Part shown: positions 55,349-63,107 of the stretch, in pieces | Layout: each line of letters opens with the position of its first letter | Numbering within the stretch: the first letter of the stretch is position 1 | Source of the DNA: Streptomyces alanosinicus | Lineage (GTDB): Bacteria; Actinomycetota; Actinomycetes; Streptomycetales; Streptomycetaceae | Direction: 5' to 3' | Length of the DNA stretch: 64,000 bases | NCBI RefSeq assembly: GCF_014650595.1 | Contig: NZ_BMVG01000027.1 | Span: 1-64,000, forward strand | Notes under the pieces: model-generated | The model's database searches: none | Told to the model about the DNA's origin: nothing | The model's input: only the letters and a program-made list of their open reading frames with translations | Program-made: the position numbers and the translations under genes

Positions 55349-56670
55349 GTGAGAACGCAGAGGACAAAGAGGTGAAGGCGGCCGGTGCGGCCACCCTCAG
55401 CAAGGACGCCGCGCCCGGCGAGACCCTGCTGAAGGTGACCGGGCTGCAGAAGCACTTCCCCATCAAGAAGGGCCTGTTCCAGCGACAGGTCGGTGCCGTG
55501 CGCGCGGTCGACGGCCTGGACTTCGAGGTCCGCTCCGGGGAAACCCTCGGTGTCGTGGGCGAGTCGGGCTGCGGCAAGTCGACGATGGGCCGGCTGATCA
55601 CCCGGCTGCTCGAACCGACCGCGGGACAGATCGAGTTCGAGGGCAAGGACATCACGCACCTCGGCGTGGGCGGTATGCGTCCCATGCGCCGCGATGTGCA
55701 GATGATCTTCCAGGACCCGTACTCGTCGCTGAACCCGCGGCACACCATCGGCACGATCGTCGGCGCTCCCTTCCGGCTCCAGGGCGTCGAGCCCGAGGGC
55801 GGCATCAAGAAGGAAGTCCAGCGGCTGCTGTCGGTGGTCGGCCTCAACCCCGAGCACTACAACCGCTATCCGCACGAGTTCTCCGGCGGTCAGCGCCAGC
55901 GCATCGGCATCGCCCGCGCGCTCGCCCTGAAGCCGAAGCTGGTCGTCGCGGACGAGCCCGTCTCCGCGCTGGACGTGTCGATCCAGGCGCAGGTCGTGAA
56001 CCTCATGGACGACCTCCAGGAGGAACTGGGCCTGACATATGTGATCATCGCGCACGACCTCTCGGTCGTCCGGCATGTCTCGGACCGTATCGCGGTGATG
56101 TACCTCGGCAAGATCGTCGAGCTGGCCGACCGGGAGTCGCTGTACAAGGCGCCGATGCACCCGTACACCAAGGCGCTGATGTCGGCGGTGCCGATCCCGG
56201 ACCCGCGGCGCAAGAACGCCAAGAGCGAGCGCATCCTGCTCAAGGGCGATGTGCCCTCGCCGATCTCGCCGCCCTCGGGCTGCCGCTTCCACACCCGGTG
56301 CTGGAAGGCGACGGAGATCTGCCGGACCACGGAGCCCGCGCTGCTGGAGCTGAAGCCCGGTCAGCGGGTGGCCTGCCACCACCCGGAGAACTTCGAGGAC
56401 CAGGCCCCGCAGGACACGGTCCTGCTGACCGCCGCGAAGGAGGCGGCGGAGCTGGTCGCCGACGAGGTCCTCGCCGAGTCGGCGGAGACGTCGGCGGCGG
56501 TGGCGGCGGAGCTGGCGGAGGAGGACACGTCCGAGGAGAGCACGTCCGAGGAGAGCACCTCCGAGGAGGCCACCTCCGAAGCGAGCACCTCCGAGACGAG
56601 CGCTCCCGAAGCCGCTGCCTCCGACGAGAGCACCGAGGAGACCGGGTCCCAGGAGTCAACCGACAAGTAG
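55345..56670 (+). CDS. oligopeptide ABC transporter ATPase (OppF-like) with acidic repeat tail
   Basis: 441 aa from GTG 55345 (overlap GTGA). Walker A GVVGESGCGKSTMGR (about 72), signature FSGGQRQRIGIAR, Walker B LVVADEPVSALDV, HPYTKALMSAVPI, and the FHTRCWKATEIC tail. A C-terminal extension of about 50 residues (about 389-441) is made of Glu, Ser, Thr and Ala, with SEEST-like repeats encoded by 15-bp units. That is far beyond normal OppF length (about 330-350). The tail is probably disordered. Confidence 0.92.
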   Translation: MSENAEDKEVKAAGAATLSKDAAPGETLLKVTGLQKHFPIKKGLFQRQVGAVRAVDGLDFEVRSGETLGVVGESGCGKSTMGRLITRLLEPTAGQIEFEGKDITHLGVGGMRPMRRDVQMIFQDPYSSLNPRHTIGTIVGAPFRLQGVEPEGGIKKEVQRLLSVVGLNPEHYNRYPHEFSGGQRQRIGIARALALKPKLVVADEPVSALDVSIQAQVVNLMDDLQEELGLTYVIIAHDLSVVRHVSDRIAVMYLGKIVELADRESLYKAPMHPYTKALMSAVPIPDPRRKNAKSERILLKGDVPSPISPPSGCRFHTRCWKATEICRTTEPALLELKPGQRVACHHPENFEDQAPQDTVLLTAAKEAAELVADEVLAESAETSAAVAAELAEEDTSEESTSEESTSEEATSEASTSETSAPEAAASDESTEETGSQESTDK

Positions 56671-56770
56671 CACATGACAACTGGGCAAAGTCATGCACAT
56701 GCCCGAACGGGAGAGCGCAGAGTCGTCCGTGTCCGACCACTGATCGGTACACGCTCGAAAGGGACGACTC

Positions 56771-58162
56771 ATGGCACTCTCCCGTTCGGCACGTCTGGGC
56801 ACCCTCGCCACCGCGGCGGTCTCCTTCCTCGTGATCGCCGCCGCCCCCGCCCCGCACCCCGGCGCCCCCGGCATCGGTGACCCCTACTTCCCGGACCTCG
56901 GCAACGGCGGCTTCGACGCCCTCCACTACGACCTCGACGTCGCCTACGCCCCGGACACCGGCCGCCTGGACGGCCGTACGACCCTCACCGCGCGCGCCAC
57001 GCAGAACCTGTCCTCCTTCGACCTCGATCTGCAGCAGCTGGACGTCAGCCGGGTCGAAGTCGACGGCAGACGCGCCGAGTTCACCCGCACCGGGGACGAA
57101 CTCGTCATCACCCCGCGCCACAGCCTCGCCCGGGGCCGCGCCTTCCGGGTGAGCGTCACCTACGGCGGCATACCACAGCCCCTCGGCGGGCCCATCGTGT
57201 TCGGCTCCAAGTACGGCTGGATGAAGACCGCCGACGGTGTCTTCGTCGCCTGTGAGCCCAACGCCGCCTCCACCTGGTTCCCGTCCAGCGACCACCCCTC
57301 CGACAAGGCCACCTACGACATCCGGATCAAGGCGCCCGAGGGACTGACCGGTGTCTCCAACGGCCGGCTGGTGTCGACGTACGCCAAGGGCGGCTCGACG
57401 TACACCCACTGGCGCGAGTCCAAGCCCATGGCGACCTATCTCGCCACCGCCACCATCGGGAAGTTCGATGTGCGCACCGGCCGGACCCCCGCCGGCACCC
57501 CGATCTATGTGGCGATCGACCCCGTACTGAAGAACAGCAACAAGGTCGATGTGTACGCCGTCACCGCCGCCGCGACCGACTACTGGTCGAAGGTCTTCGG
57601 GCCGTATCCGTTCGAGGAGACCGGCGCGATCGTGGACGACATGCCCGAGGCGGGGTTCTCGCTGGAGGTGCAGAGCAAGCCCGCCTACTCGGCGGTGCGC
57701 AGCGAGACGACGATCGTGCACGAGCTGGCCCACCAGTGGTTCGGCGACTCGGTGAGCGTGGCGCAGTGGAAGGACATCTGGCTCAACGAGGGCTTCGCCA
57801 CCTACGCCCAGTGGCTGTGGGCGGAGCACCAGGGCACCCGCTCGGCCCACGACTCCTTCCTCGCCGCCTACAACGCCCGCCAGGCGGACGACGCCTTCTG
57901 GCAGATCAAGGTGGCCGACCCGCAGCGCGACACGATGTTCGCCTCCGCGGTCTACCTGCGCGGTGCGATGACGCTCCAGATGCTCCGGGAACGGATCGGC
58001 GACCAGGCCTTCTTCAGGCTGCTGCCCGCCTGGACCAGGCTCCACCGGTACGGCAACGCGAACACCGCCGACTTCATCCGCCTCGCCGAGCGCGTCAGTG
58101 GGCAGCAGCTGGACGGCCTCTTCGACACCTGGCTGTTCACCACAGGGAAACCCGCCCTGTGA
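56771..58162 (+). CDS. secreted M1-family metallopeptidase, short form
   Basis: 463 aa, about half the usual M1 aminopeptidase length, because only the N-terminal beta and catalytic domains are present. Signal peptide (about 1-26). Zinc site HELAHQWFG (about 317) with downstream WLNEGFATYAQW (third ligand Glu). The gluzincin GAMEN motif is replaced by the related EAGFSLEVQS segment, so substrate binding may differ from classic aminopeptidases. ATG with GGGA upstream. It is alone after the transporter operon; supplying peptides for the nearby importer is a guess. Confidence 0.9.
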   Translation: MALSRSARLGTLATAAVSFLVIAAAPAPHPGAPGIGDPYFPDLGNGGFDALHYDLDVAYAPDTGRLDGRTTLTARATQNLSSFDLDLQQLDVSRVEVDGRRAEFTRTGDELVITPRHSLARGRAFRVSVTYGGIPQPLGGPIVFGSKYGWMKTADGVFVACEPNAASTWFPSSDHPSDKATYDIRIKAPEGLTGVSNGRLVSTYAKGGSTYTHWRESKPMATYLATATIGKFDVRTGRTPAGTPIYVAIDPVLKNSNKVDVYAVTAAATDYWSKVFGPYPFEETGAIVDDMPEAGFSLEVQSKPAYSAVRSETTIVHELAHQWFGDSVSVAQWKDIWLNEGFATYAQWLWAEHQGTRSAHDSFLAAYNARQADDAFWQIKVADPQRDTMFASAVYLRGAMTLQMLRERIGDQAFFRLLPAWTRLHRYGNANTADFIRLAERVSGQQLDGLFDTWLFTTGKPAL

Positions 58163-58209
58163 GCCTGGCTTTGTAAGGTTCACGTCGTTCGGCAGGTGAG
58201 AATACCGGG

Positions 58210-58869
58210 GTGCAGCTCCAGCAGATCTTCAGTCCCTCCGTCCAGCACACGCTCGATGTCATCGGCATCTTCGTGTTCGCCATCTCCGGCGCGCTGCTGG
58301 CCGTCCGCAAGAACTTCGACGTGTTCGGCATCGCCGTGCTCGCCGAGGTGACCGCGCTGGGCGGGGGGCTGTTCCGCGACCTGGTCATCGGAGCCGTGCC
58401 CCCGGCCGCCTTCACCGACCTCGGGTACTTCGTGACCCCGCTGCTGGCCGCGCTGGTCGTCTTCTTCCTGCATCCGCACGTGGAACGCATCCAGGCGGCG
58501 GTGCTGGTCTTCGACGCGGCCGGCCTCGGGCTGTTCTGCGTGAGCGGTACGACGAAGGCGTACAGCTACGGACTCAACCTGACCGCGTCGGCGACGCTCG
58601 GCCTCGCCACCGCGGTCGGCGGCGGTGTGCTCCGGGACGTACTGGCCAACGAGGTGCCCTCACTGCTGCGCTGGGACCGCGATCTGTACGCGGTCCCAGC
58701 GATCGTCGGCGCCACGATGGTCGTGCTGTGCCTGCACTACGACGTGCTGACCCCGTTCACCAGCGGGCTCGCCGCCGTCACGGCTTTCGTGCTGCGCCTG
58801 CTCGCGATGCGGTTCCACTGGCGAGCTCCGCGCGCGTGGAACCGCCGGTCGACGGTGACCGAGGAGTAG
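58210..58869 (+). CDS. TRIC-type cation channel family protein (UPF0126)
   Basis: 219 aa, GTG start. Seven membrane helices in two repeats: first GIFVFAISGALLAVRKNFDVFGIAVLA with GGGLFRDLVIGAVPP; second FCVSGTTKAYSYGL with GGGVLRDVLANEVPSLL. The paired GGGxxRD motifs are diagnostic of bacterial TRIC/YicG-like proteins, reported as potassium-conducting trimers in some species. The last about 90 bp overlap, in antisense, the end of the convergent esterase gene. Confidence 0.9.
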   Translation: MQLQQIFSPSVQHTLDVIGIFVFAISGALLAVRKNFDVFGIAVLAEVTALGGGLFRDLVIGAVPPAAFTDLGYFVTPLLAALVVFFLHPHVERIQAAVLVFDAAGLGLFCVSGTTKAYSYGLNLTASATLGLATAVGGGVLRDVLANEVPSLLRWDRDLYAVPAIVGATMVVLCLHYDVLTPFTSGLAAVTAFVLRLLAMRFHWRAPRAWNRRSTVTEE

Positions 58870-60067
58870 ACCCCATGGCTCCGGCGGCGTTCCCGGTCAG
58901 GGTTCCGGGGGGCTTGGTAAGAGAGCGGTCCTGCCCCTTGGCGTGGTTCTGGCCCATCTGCAGGGTCAGCCAGCGGAACACCGTGTCGACCTGGGGCTTC
59001 CACAGCGCCATGTTGTGACCGCCCGCGCTGCGCGGCAGGAACACCACGTGCACGGTCGTCGGCGCCTTGGCGATGGACTCCAGCGCCACGCCCGCCTGAT
59101 AGCCGTCACCGGACTCGCCGGAGACGTAGAGCGCGATCGGCGGCGGCACGGCCGACTTCTTCAGGATCAGGTAGGGGTTGTTCTCGTTGCGCACGGTGGG
59201 GTTCTGCGCGGCGAGGGAGTTGCGCTCGCCGATCGGGTCGTTGTAGCCGGACAGGCTCACGGCCGCCCGGTAGCGGTCCGGGTGCGCCACGGCCAGCTTG
59301 ACCGCGCAGTGGGCGCCCGCCGAATACCCGGCCACGGCCCAGCCCTTCGGTGCCGGCTCGGCCCGGAAGTTGTCCATGACCATCTTCGGCACGTCGATGC
59401 TGAGCCAGGTGTCGGCGTTGACCTGGCCGGGGATGTTCGCGCAGCCGGTGTCGACGCCGGCCAGCAGGTTGGTGCGCGGGGCGACCAGGATGAAGGGGGC
59501 CACCTGACCGCTCTTCATCAGCGGCAGCAGCTGCTCGTGCGTCTTCATGGAACCGAACCAGGCCTTGGCGGAACCGGGGTAGCCCGGCAGCAGCTCGACC
59601 ACCGGGAACTTCTTGTTGCGGTAGGCCGGGTCGTTGTACTGCGGCGGCAGCCAGACGTAGACCTCGGCGTTCACCCCGGAGACCCGGCCCTTGAGCTGGG
59701 TGACCCGCACGCCGCCGGCCTGGCCCATACCGGGGCCGGAGGCCTTCGTGAAGTTCTGCTTGACCTTGGGCAACCGTTTCACCGCTATGCCGCCGGTCCC
59801 GTCCTTGCCCAGGTCCTGGGCCTGCTGGACGTGGTCGCCGGTGCCGAGCAGGTCGGCCCAGTTGTCGTACAGGTTGTTCTGGTTGTTGACCATCACGAAG
59901 ATCAGTGTGACGGCGGTGCCCTGGGCGAACAGCAGCATCAGCAGGCGTGAGGCGGCGCGCAGGGGTTTGGGACCGCGCACTCGCGACCACAGCACGAGCG
60001 GCAGTATCAGTGCGACCACAGCCAGCACGATGGTCGTGTAGAGGAACGGAGTCCCGGTGAGGCTCAT
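58778..60067 (-). CDS. membrane-anchored alpha/beta-hydrolase (esterase-D/mycolyltransferase-like)
   Basis: 429 aa from ATG 60067; GTG 60118 would add 17 residues. N-terminal membrane helices (about 7-27 and 40-60), then an extracellular alpha/beta hydrolase: VVELLPGYPGSAKAW (oxyanion loop), nucleophile GYSAGAHCAVK (Ser in GxSxG), Asp in SGESGDGY, His in SAGGHNMALW. It belongs to the putative-esterase family with S-formylglutathione hydrolase and mycolyltransferase relatives. The C-terminal 45 residues are Ser/Thr/Gly-rich; most of this tail lies antisense to the TRIC gene (58778-58869). Confidence 0.88.
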   Translation of the reverse strand: MSLTGTPFLYTTIVLAVVALILPLVLWSRVRGPKPLRAASRLLMLLFAQGTAVTLIFVMVNNQNNLYDNWADLLGTGDHVQQAQDLGKDGTGGIAVKRLPKVKQNFTKASGPGMGQAGGVRVTQLKGRVSGVNAEVYVWLPPQYNDPAYRNKKFPVVELLPGYPGSAKAWFGSMKTHEQLLPLMKSGQVAPFILVAPRTNLLAGVDTGCANIPGQVNADTWLSIDVPKMVMDNFRAEPAPKGWAVAGYSAGAHCAVKLAVAHPDRYRAAVSLSGYNDPIGERNSLAAQNPTVRNENNPYLILKKSAVPPPIALYVSGESGDGYQAGVALESIAKAPTTVHVVFLPRSAGGHNMALWKPQVDTVFRWLTLQMGQNHAKGQDRSLTKPPGTLTGNAAGAMGSTPRSPSTGGSTRAELASGTASRAGAARKP

Positions 60068-60252
60068 GCCCCCATAGAGGGGAATCTGCCGCTTGAGGTT
60101 GTGGACGTGTCCGGACACTTACCGAGAAATTGCCAGAACCTCACTCGTTCGAGGGATCCGGCGGGTCCGGCGGAGTGATCCGAGACTACTCCGTCATCCG
60201 CCGTCTCCGCACAAAGCTACCGCTTAGTAGTTTCCTGTTATACCGTTCCTCC

Positions 60253-61155
60253 ATGCCAGAAGCAGCTTCCGCACCCTCCCCGTCGCGAGCCGTGATCGGC
60301 GACAGCGAGTTCGACCGCGACAGCGCGGTCACCCGGCGCGAGCCCGGTGTCTACGACATCGAGCTGTCCGCCGGCTGGACCATCTTCGGTGCCGTCAACG
60401 GCGGCTTTCTGCTGGCCGTGCTCGGCCGGGCCCTCGCGGACGCGCTCCCGCACCCCGACCCGTTCGCCCTCTCCGCGCACTATCTGACCGCCTCCCGGCC
60501 CGGCCCGGCGGTGGTGCGCACCGAGGCCGTCCGTACCGGCCGTACCCTCTCCACCGGCCAGGCCTCGCTCTTCCAGTACGACGACGAGGGCAACGAGGTG
60601 GAACGCATCCGCGTCCTCGCCTCCTACGGCGACCTCGCCGCCCTCCCCGACGACGTCCGTACGACGGCGGTGCCGCCCGCGATCCCGCCGCTGGAGCAGT
60701 GCTTCGGCGCCGACGACGCACCGGAGCCGGTGCCGGGCGGTTCGGCGATCGCCGGCCGGCTGATGCTCAAGCTCGACCCCGCCACCCTCGGCTGGGCGCT
60801 CGGCGCGCCCTCCGGCAAGGGCGAGATGCGCGGCTGGTTCGGTCTGGCCGACGGCCGTGACCCGGACCCCTTCTCGCTGCTGCTGGCGGTGGACGCCCTG
60901 CCGCCCACCGCCTTCGAGATCGGCATCCAGGGCTGGGTGCCCACGGTGGAACTCACCGTCCACGTCCGCCGGCGCCCGGCCCCAGGACCGTTGCGGGTGT
61001 CCATCACCACCCGCAACCTGGCCGGCGGGTTCCTGGAGGAGGACGCCGAGGTCTGGGACAGCGAGGACCGCCTGGTCGCCCAGTCCCGCCAACTGGCCCG
61101 GGCGGGGCTCGGTCGAGCGGACGAGCCGAGCGGACGAGTCCAGCGGACGGATTGA
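60253..61155 (+). CDS. acyl-CoA thioesterase (double hotdog, TesB-like)
   Basis: 300 aa from ATG 60253 (frame open from 60130 without similarity). Two hotdog domains: first SAGWTIFGAVNGGFLLAVLGRALADALPHPDPFALSAHYL; second GWVPTVELTVHVRRRPAPGPL and FLEEDAEVWDSEDRLVAQSRQLA. Thioesterase superfamily of the TesB/PaaI-like actinobacterial type. Its final residues DEPSGRVQRTD are low-complexity. Acts on acyl-CoAs; chain specificity unknown. Confidence 0.85.
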   Translation: MPEAASAPSPSRAVIGDSEFDRDSAVTRREPGVYDIELSAGWTIFGAVNGGFLLAVLGRALADALPHPDPFALSAHYLTASRPGPAVVRTEAVRTGRTLSTGQASLFQYDDEGNEVERIRVLASYGDLAALPDDVRTTAVPPAIPPLEQCFGADDAPEPVPGGSAIAGRLMLKLDPATLGWALGAPSGKGEMRGWFGLADGRDPDPFSLLLAVDALPPTAFEIGIQGWVPTVELTVHVRRRPAPGPLRVSITTRNLAGGFLEEDAEVWDSEDRLVAQSRQLARAGLGRADEPSGRVQRTD

Positions 61156-61249
61156 CAGCCGGCGGACAGGGCGCGCCCAAGTACCGCCAAGGCGCCGTTG
61201 GTTGAGTGCGGCTCTCAGGACTTCCTCATATTTCCCGGAGCTGAATCTC

Positions 61250-61651
61250 ATGAAGCGCGTCCGTCTCGTCCCCGCCGTCGCCCTGCCGGCGCTGTCCCCG
61301 CTGCTGCTGACCGCGTGCGGCTCGGGCGACTCGTCGTCCTCCGGCGGTTCCTCCGGCAGCGGTACCTCCGGTCGGCAGCAGAGCTGTCAGCGGCCCTCCG
61401 GCATGCCCGCCGGCGGCGCCAAGGGCCACCGCCCGAGCGGGTTGCCGTCGGGAGCGTCCCGCGTGAAGCCGACCGGCGCACCCAGTGGTACGCCCACCGG
61501 TATGCCCTCGGGCATGCCGAGCGGCGCGCCCGGCGGCCGGGGCGGGGCCGGGGCCGGGGGCGGCCAGGGTGGCGGCTGCGGCGTTCCCGGCGGGGGCCGG
61601 GCGGGCGGGCGGAGCGGGGGCCAGGCCGGGGGCCGGGCTCAGCAGGGCTGA
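61250..61651 (+). CDS. small Gly/Ser/Pro-rich lipoprotein
   Basis: 133 aa from ATG 61250 with GGAG nine bases upstream. Signal peptide with lipobox LLTAC, then Ser/Gly linker and repeats of GMPSG, GAPSG, GTPTG, ending in Gly-rich RAGG units and two Cys (GGGCGVPGG, QQSC). No known domain. The repeats make it rich in slippage-prone sequence. Codon pattern is normal for Streptomyces despite low complexity. Function unknown; possibly a surface or spacer protein. Confidence 0.65.
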   Translation: MKRVRLVPAVALPALSPLLLTACGSGDSSSSGGSSGSGTSGRQQSCQRPSGMPAGGAKGHRPSGLPSGASRVKPTGAPSGTPTGMPSGMPSGAPGGRGGAGAGGGQGGGCGVPGGGRAGGRSGGQAGGRAQQG

Positions 61652-61680
61652 CCGGCGGTCGGGACCGAGGGTCGTACGAC

Positions 61681-61715
61681 GACAGGGGCGGTGTGCCGGG
61701 CGTGCCGCCCCTGTC
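61681..61715. terminator. bidirectional hairpin between the lipoprotein and TetR genes
   Basis: 11-bp perfect stem GACAGGGGCGG (61681-61691) and CCGCCCCTGTC (61705-61715). It overlaps the TetR stop codon and serves both convergent genes. Confidence 0.75.
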
Positions 61716-62367
61716 AGGTGTCCGTGGCGGCTCGGCCGGCCTGGTCCAGCCAGTGGCTGCGGCCGACGGTGATGAGCCGCAGCTGCCGGGTGGCGACCTG
61801 GGTGACGCGCTCCCGGTCCTGCGCCGGGGCCTCCAGGGCCTCCAGGAACAGGGAGGCGGTGATGAGCATCTGGTCGACGTAGAGGTGCGCGAGCATCAGC
61901 AGGTCGTCGTCGTTCCAGCCCGCCGCCTCGGGGTCCTTGGCCAGCTCGGCCTTCACCTCCTCGGCGAACCGGACCAGTTGGGCCCGGATGGCCTCCCGTA
62001 CCGGCTGCACCCCGCCGTGCCGCTCCCTGGCGATGAACCGGACGTGCGCGGGGTGGGTGTCCACGTGCCGGGCGATCAACTCGATGGCCCGTGCGATGCG
62101 TTCCTCGCTGCCGCCCGCCGTGGACACCGTCGTCCGCACCATCGGGTGCAGGCTGCCCAGCGCCTCGTCGACCAGTGCGACACCGAGGTCGGCGGTCGAG
62201 CGGAAGTGGCGGTAGAAGGCGGTCGGGGCGACGCCGACGGCTCGGGTCACCTCGCGCAGACCCAGGCTGCTCAGGCTCTGCTCCTCCAGCAGCGCGAGCG
62301 CGGCGTCGAGGAACGCCTGCCGGGTCTTCTGTTTCTGCGCCTGCCGGATGCCGAGGGTGTGACTCAT
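61714..62367 (-). CDS. TetR-family transcriptional regulator
   Basis: 217 aa. HTH near the start: RQAFLDAALALLEEQSLSSLGLREVTRAVGVAPTAFYRHFRS, diagnostic of TetR. The C-terminal ligand domain ends LITVGRSHWLDQAG. It resembles FabR/DesT-type TetR regulators of fatty acid desaturation, and it has a good operator candidate in the divergent promoter (62380-62459). ATG start 62367. It probably represses itself and the two small membrane proteins. Confidence 0.9.
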   Translation of the reverse strand: MSHTLGIRQAQKQKTRQAFLDAALALLEEQSLSSLGLREVTRAVGVAPTAFYRHFRSTADLGVALVDEALGSLHPMVRTTVSTAGGSEERIARAIELIARHVDTHPAHVRFIARERHGGVQPVREAIRAQLVRFAEEVKAELAKDPEAAGWNDDDLLMLAHLYVDQMLITASLFLEALEAPAQDRERVTQVATRQLRLITVGRSHWLDQAGRAATDT

Positions 62368-62379
62368 GTCATCCAGTTA

Positions 62380-62459
62380 ACAACTGTTCTCTGGAATTGG
62401 AAAGCCGTGCGGCACGCTAGAGTAGAAGTCAGTGAACAAGTGTTACTACAACTGTTCAC
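62380..62459. promoter_or_regulatory. TetR operator candidates in the divergent promoter
   Basis: An imperfect palindrome of 28 bp (62432-62459) with arms GTGAACA/TGTTCAC and inner TGT/ACA. The string ACAACTGTTC recurs as a direct repeat at 62380-62389 and 62448-62457. Both lie between the divergent tetR (start 62367) and the membrane-protein gene (start 62514). Confidence 0.7.
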
Positions 62460-62513
62460 CGAAACTTCACACCAGCCCGCATCGCAAGGCATCCCGGAGG
62501 GGGATCTGATCCC

Positions 62514-62681
62514 ATGCTGTTCCTCGTCGCCGCACTCATGCTGCTCGGCGTCGTCCTGGGCACCGTGGCCCACGCACCGCTGACCGTCACCGCCGCCGTC
62601 GCCGCGGTCATCGCCGTCTGGCTCGGCATCTTCGCGATCCGCGAGCGCCACGGCCGCCGGCGCCGTACGTCGGCCAACTGA
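62514..62681 (+). CDS. small two-helix membrane protein
   Basis: 55 aa, ATG 62514 with GGAGGGGG upstream. Hydrophobic MLFLVAALMLLGVVLGTVAH, short loop, then second helix LTVTAAVAAVIAVWLGIFAI, and an Arg-rich tail (RERHGRRRRTSAN). This layout fits a small inner-membrane protein with two spans and a cytoplasmic basic end. It is probably the first target of the divergent TetR. Followed after 32 bp by the DUF4190 gene. Confidence 0.75.
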   Translation: MLFLVAALMLLGVVLGTVAHAPLTVTAAVAAVIAVWLGIFAIRERHGRRRRTSAN

Positions 62682-62713
62682 CCGTCCGCCACGACTTCCA
62701 GGAGCTGAACATC

Positions 62714-62992
62714 ATGCAACTCACCGCACCCGTCACCACGAGCGACGCGACCCGTCCCGCCGCACGTGACGCCGACGGCATGGCCGTCGCGTCCTTCATC
62801 CTCGGCCTGCTCGGCCTGCTCGTCCTCAACATCTTCCTCGGTCCGGTCGCCATCGTCCTCGCGGTGGTGTCCCTCTGGCGCGGCACCGCCCGCCGTGGCC
62901 GAGCCCTCCTGGGCCTGGCCCTGGGCGTCGCCGACCTGGCCGTCCTGGCGATCGCCATGCAGGTGTCCCATACGCTGTCGTGGAGCCTGTGA
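62714..62992 (+). CDS. DUF4190 small membrane protein
   Basis: 92 aa. DUF4190: AVASFILGLLGLLVLNIFLGPVAIVLAVVSLWRGTARRGRALLGLALGVADLAVLAIA, two membrane helices around a basic loop. N-terminal 22 residues polar. ATG with CAGGAG upstream. It probably shares the TetR-controlled transcript with the small membrane protein. Function unknown. Confidence 0.82.
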   Translation: MQLTAPVTTSDATRPAARDADGMAVASFILGLLGLLVLNIFLGPVAIVLAVVSLWRGTARRGRALLGLALGVADLAVLAIAMQVSHTLSWSL

Positions 62993-63107
62993 CCCAGGAC
63001 CGTCCCGCCGCAGCCGGAGCCCCGAGGACGACGGGGCCCCGACCGCTGCCGCACGGCGCACGGCCCGGGCCGATCGCGGGAACCCGGCGCCGTAGAATCG
63101 CCTCACC

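Noticed and set aside
60130..60252. Earlier start for the thioesterase
   Set aside because: Upstream part includes TTA codons and no family similarity; ATG 60253 starts the conserved domain.
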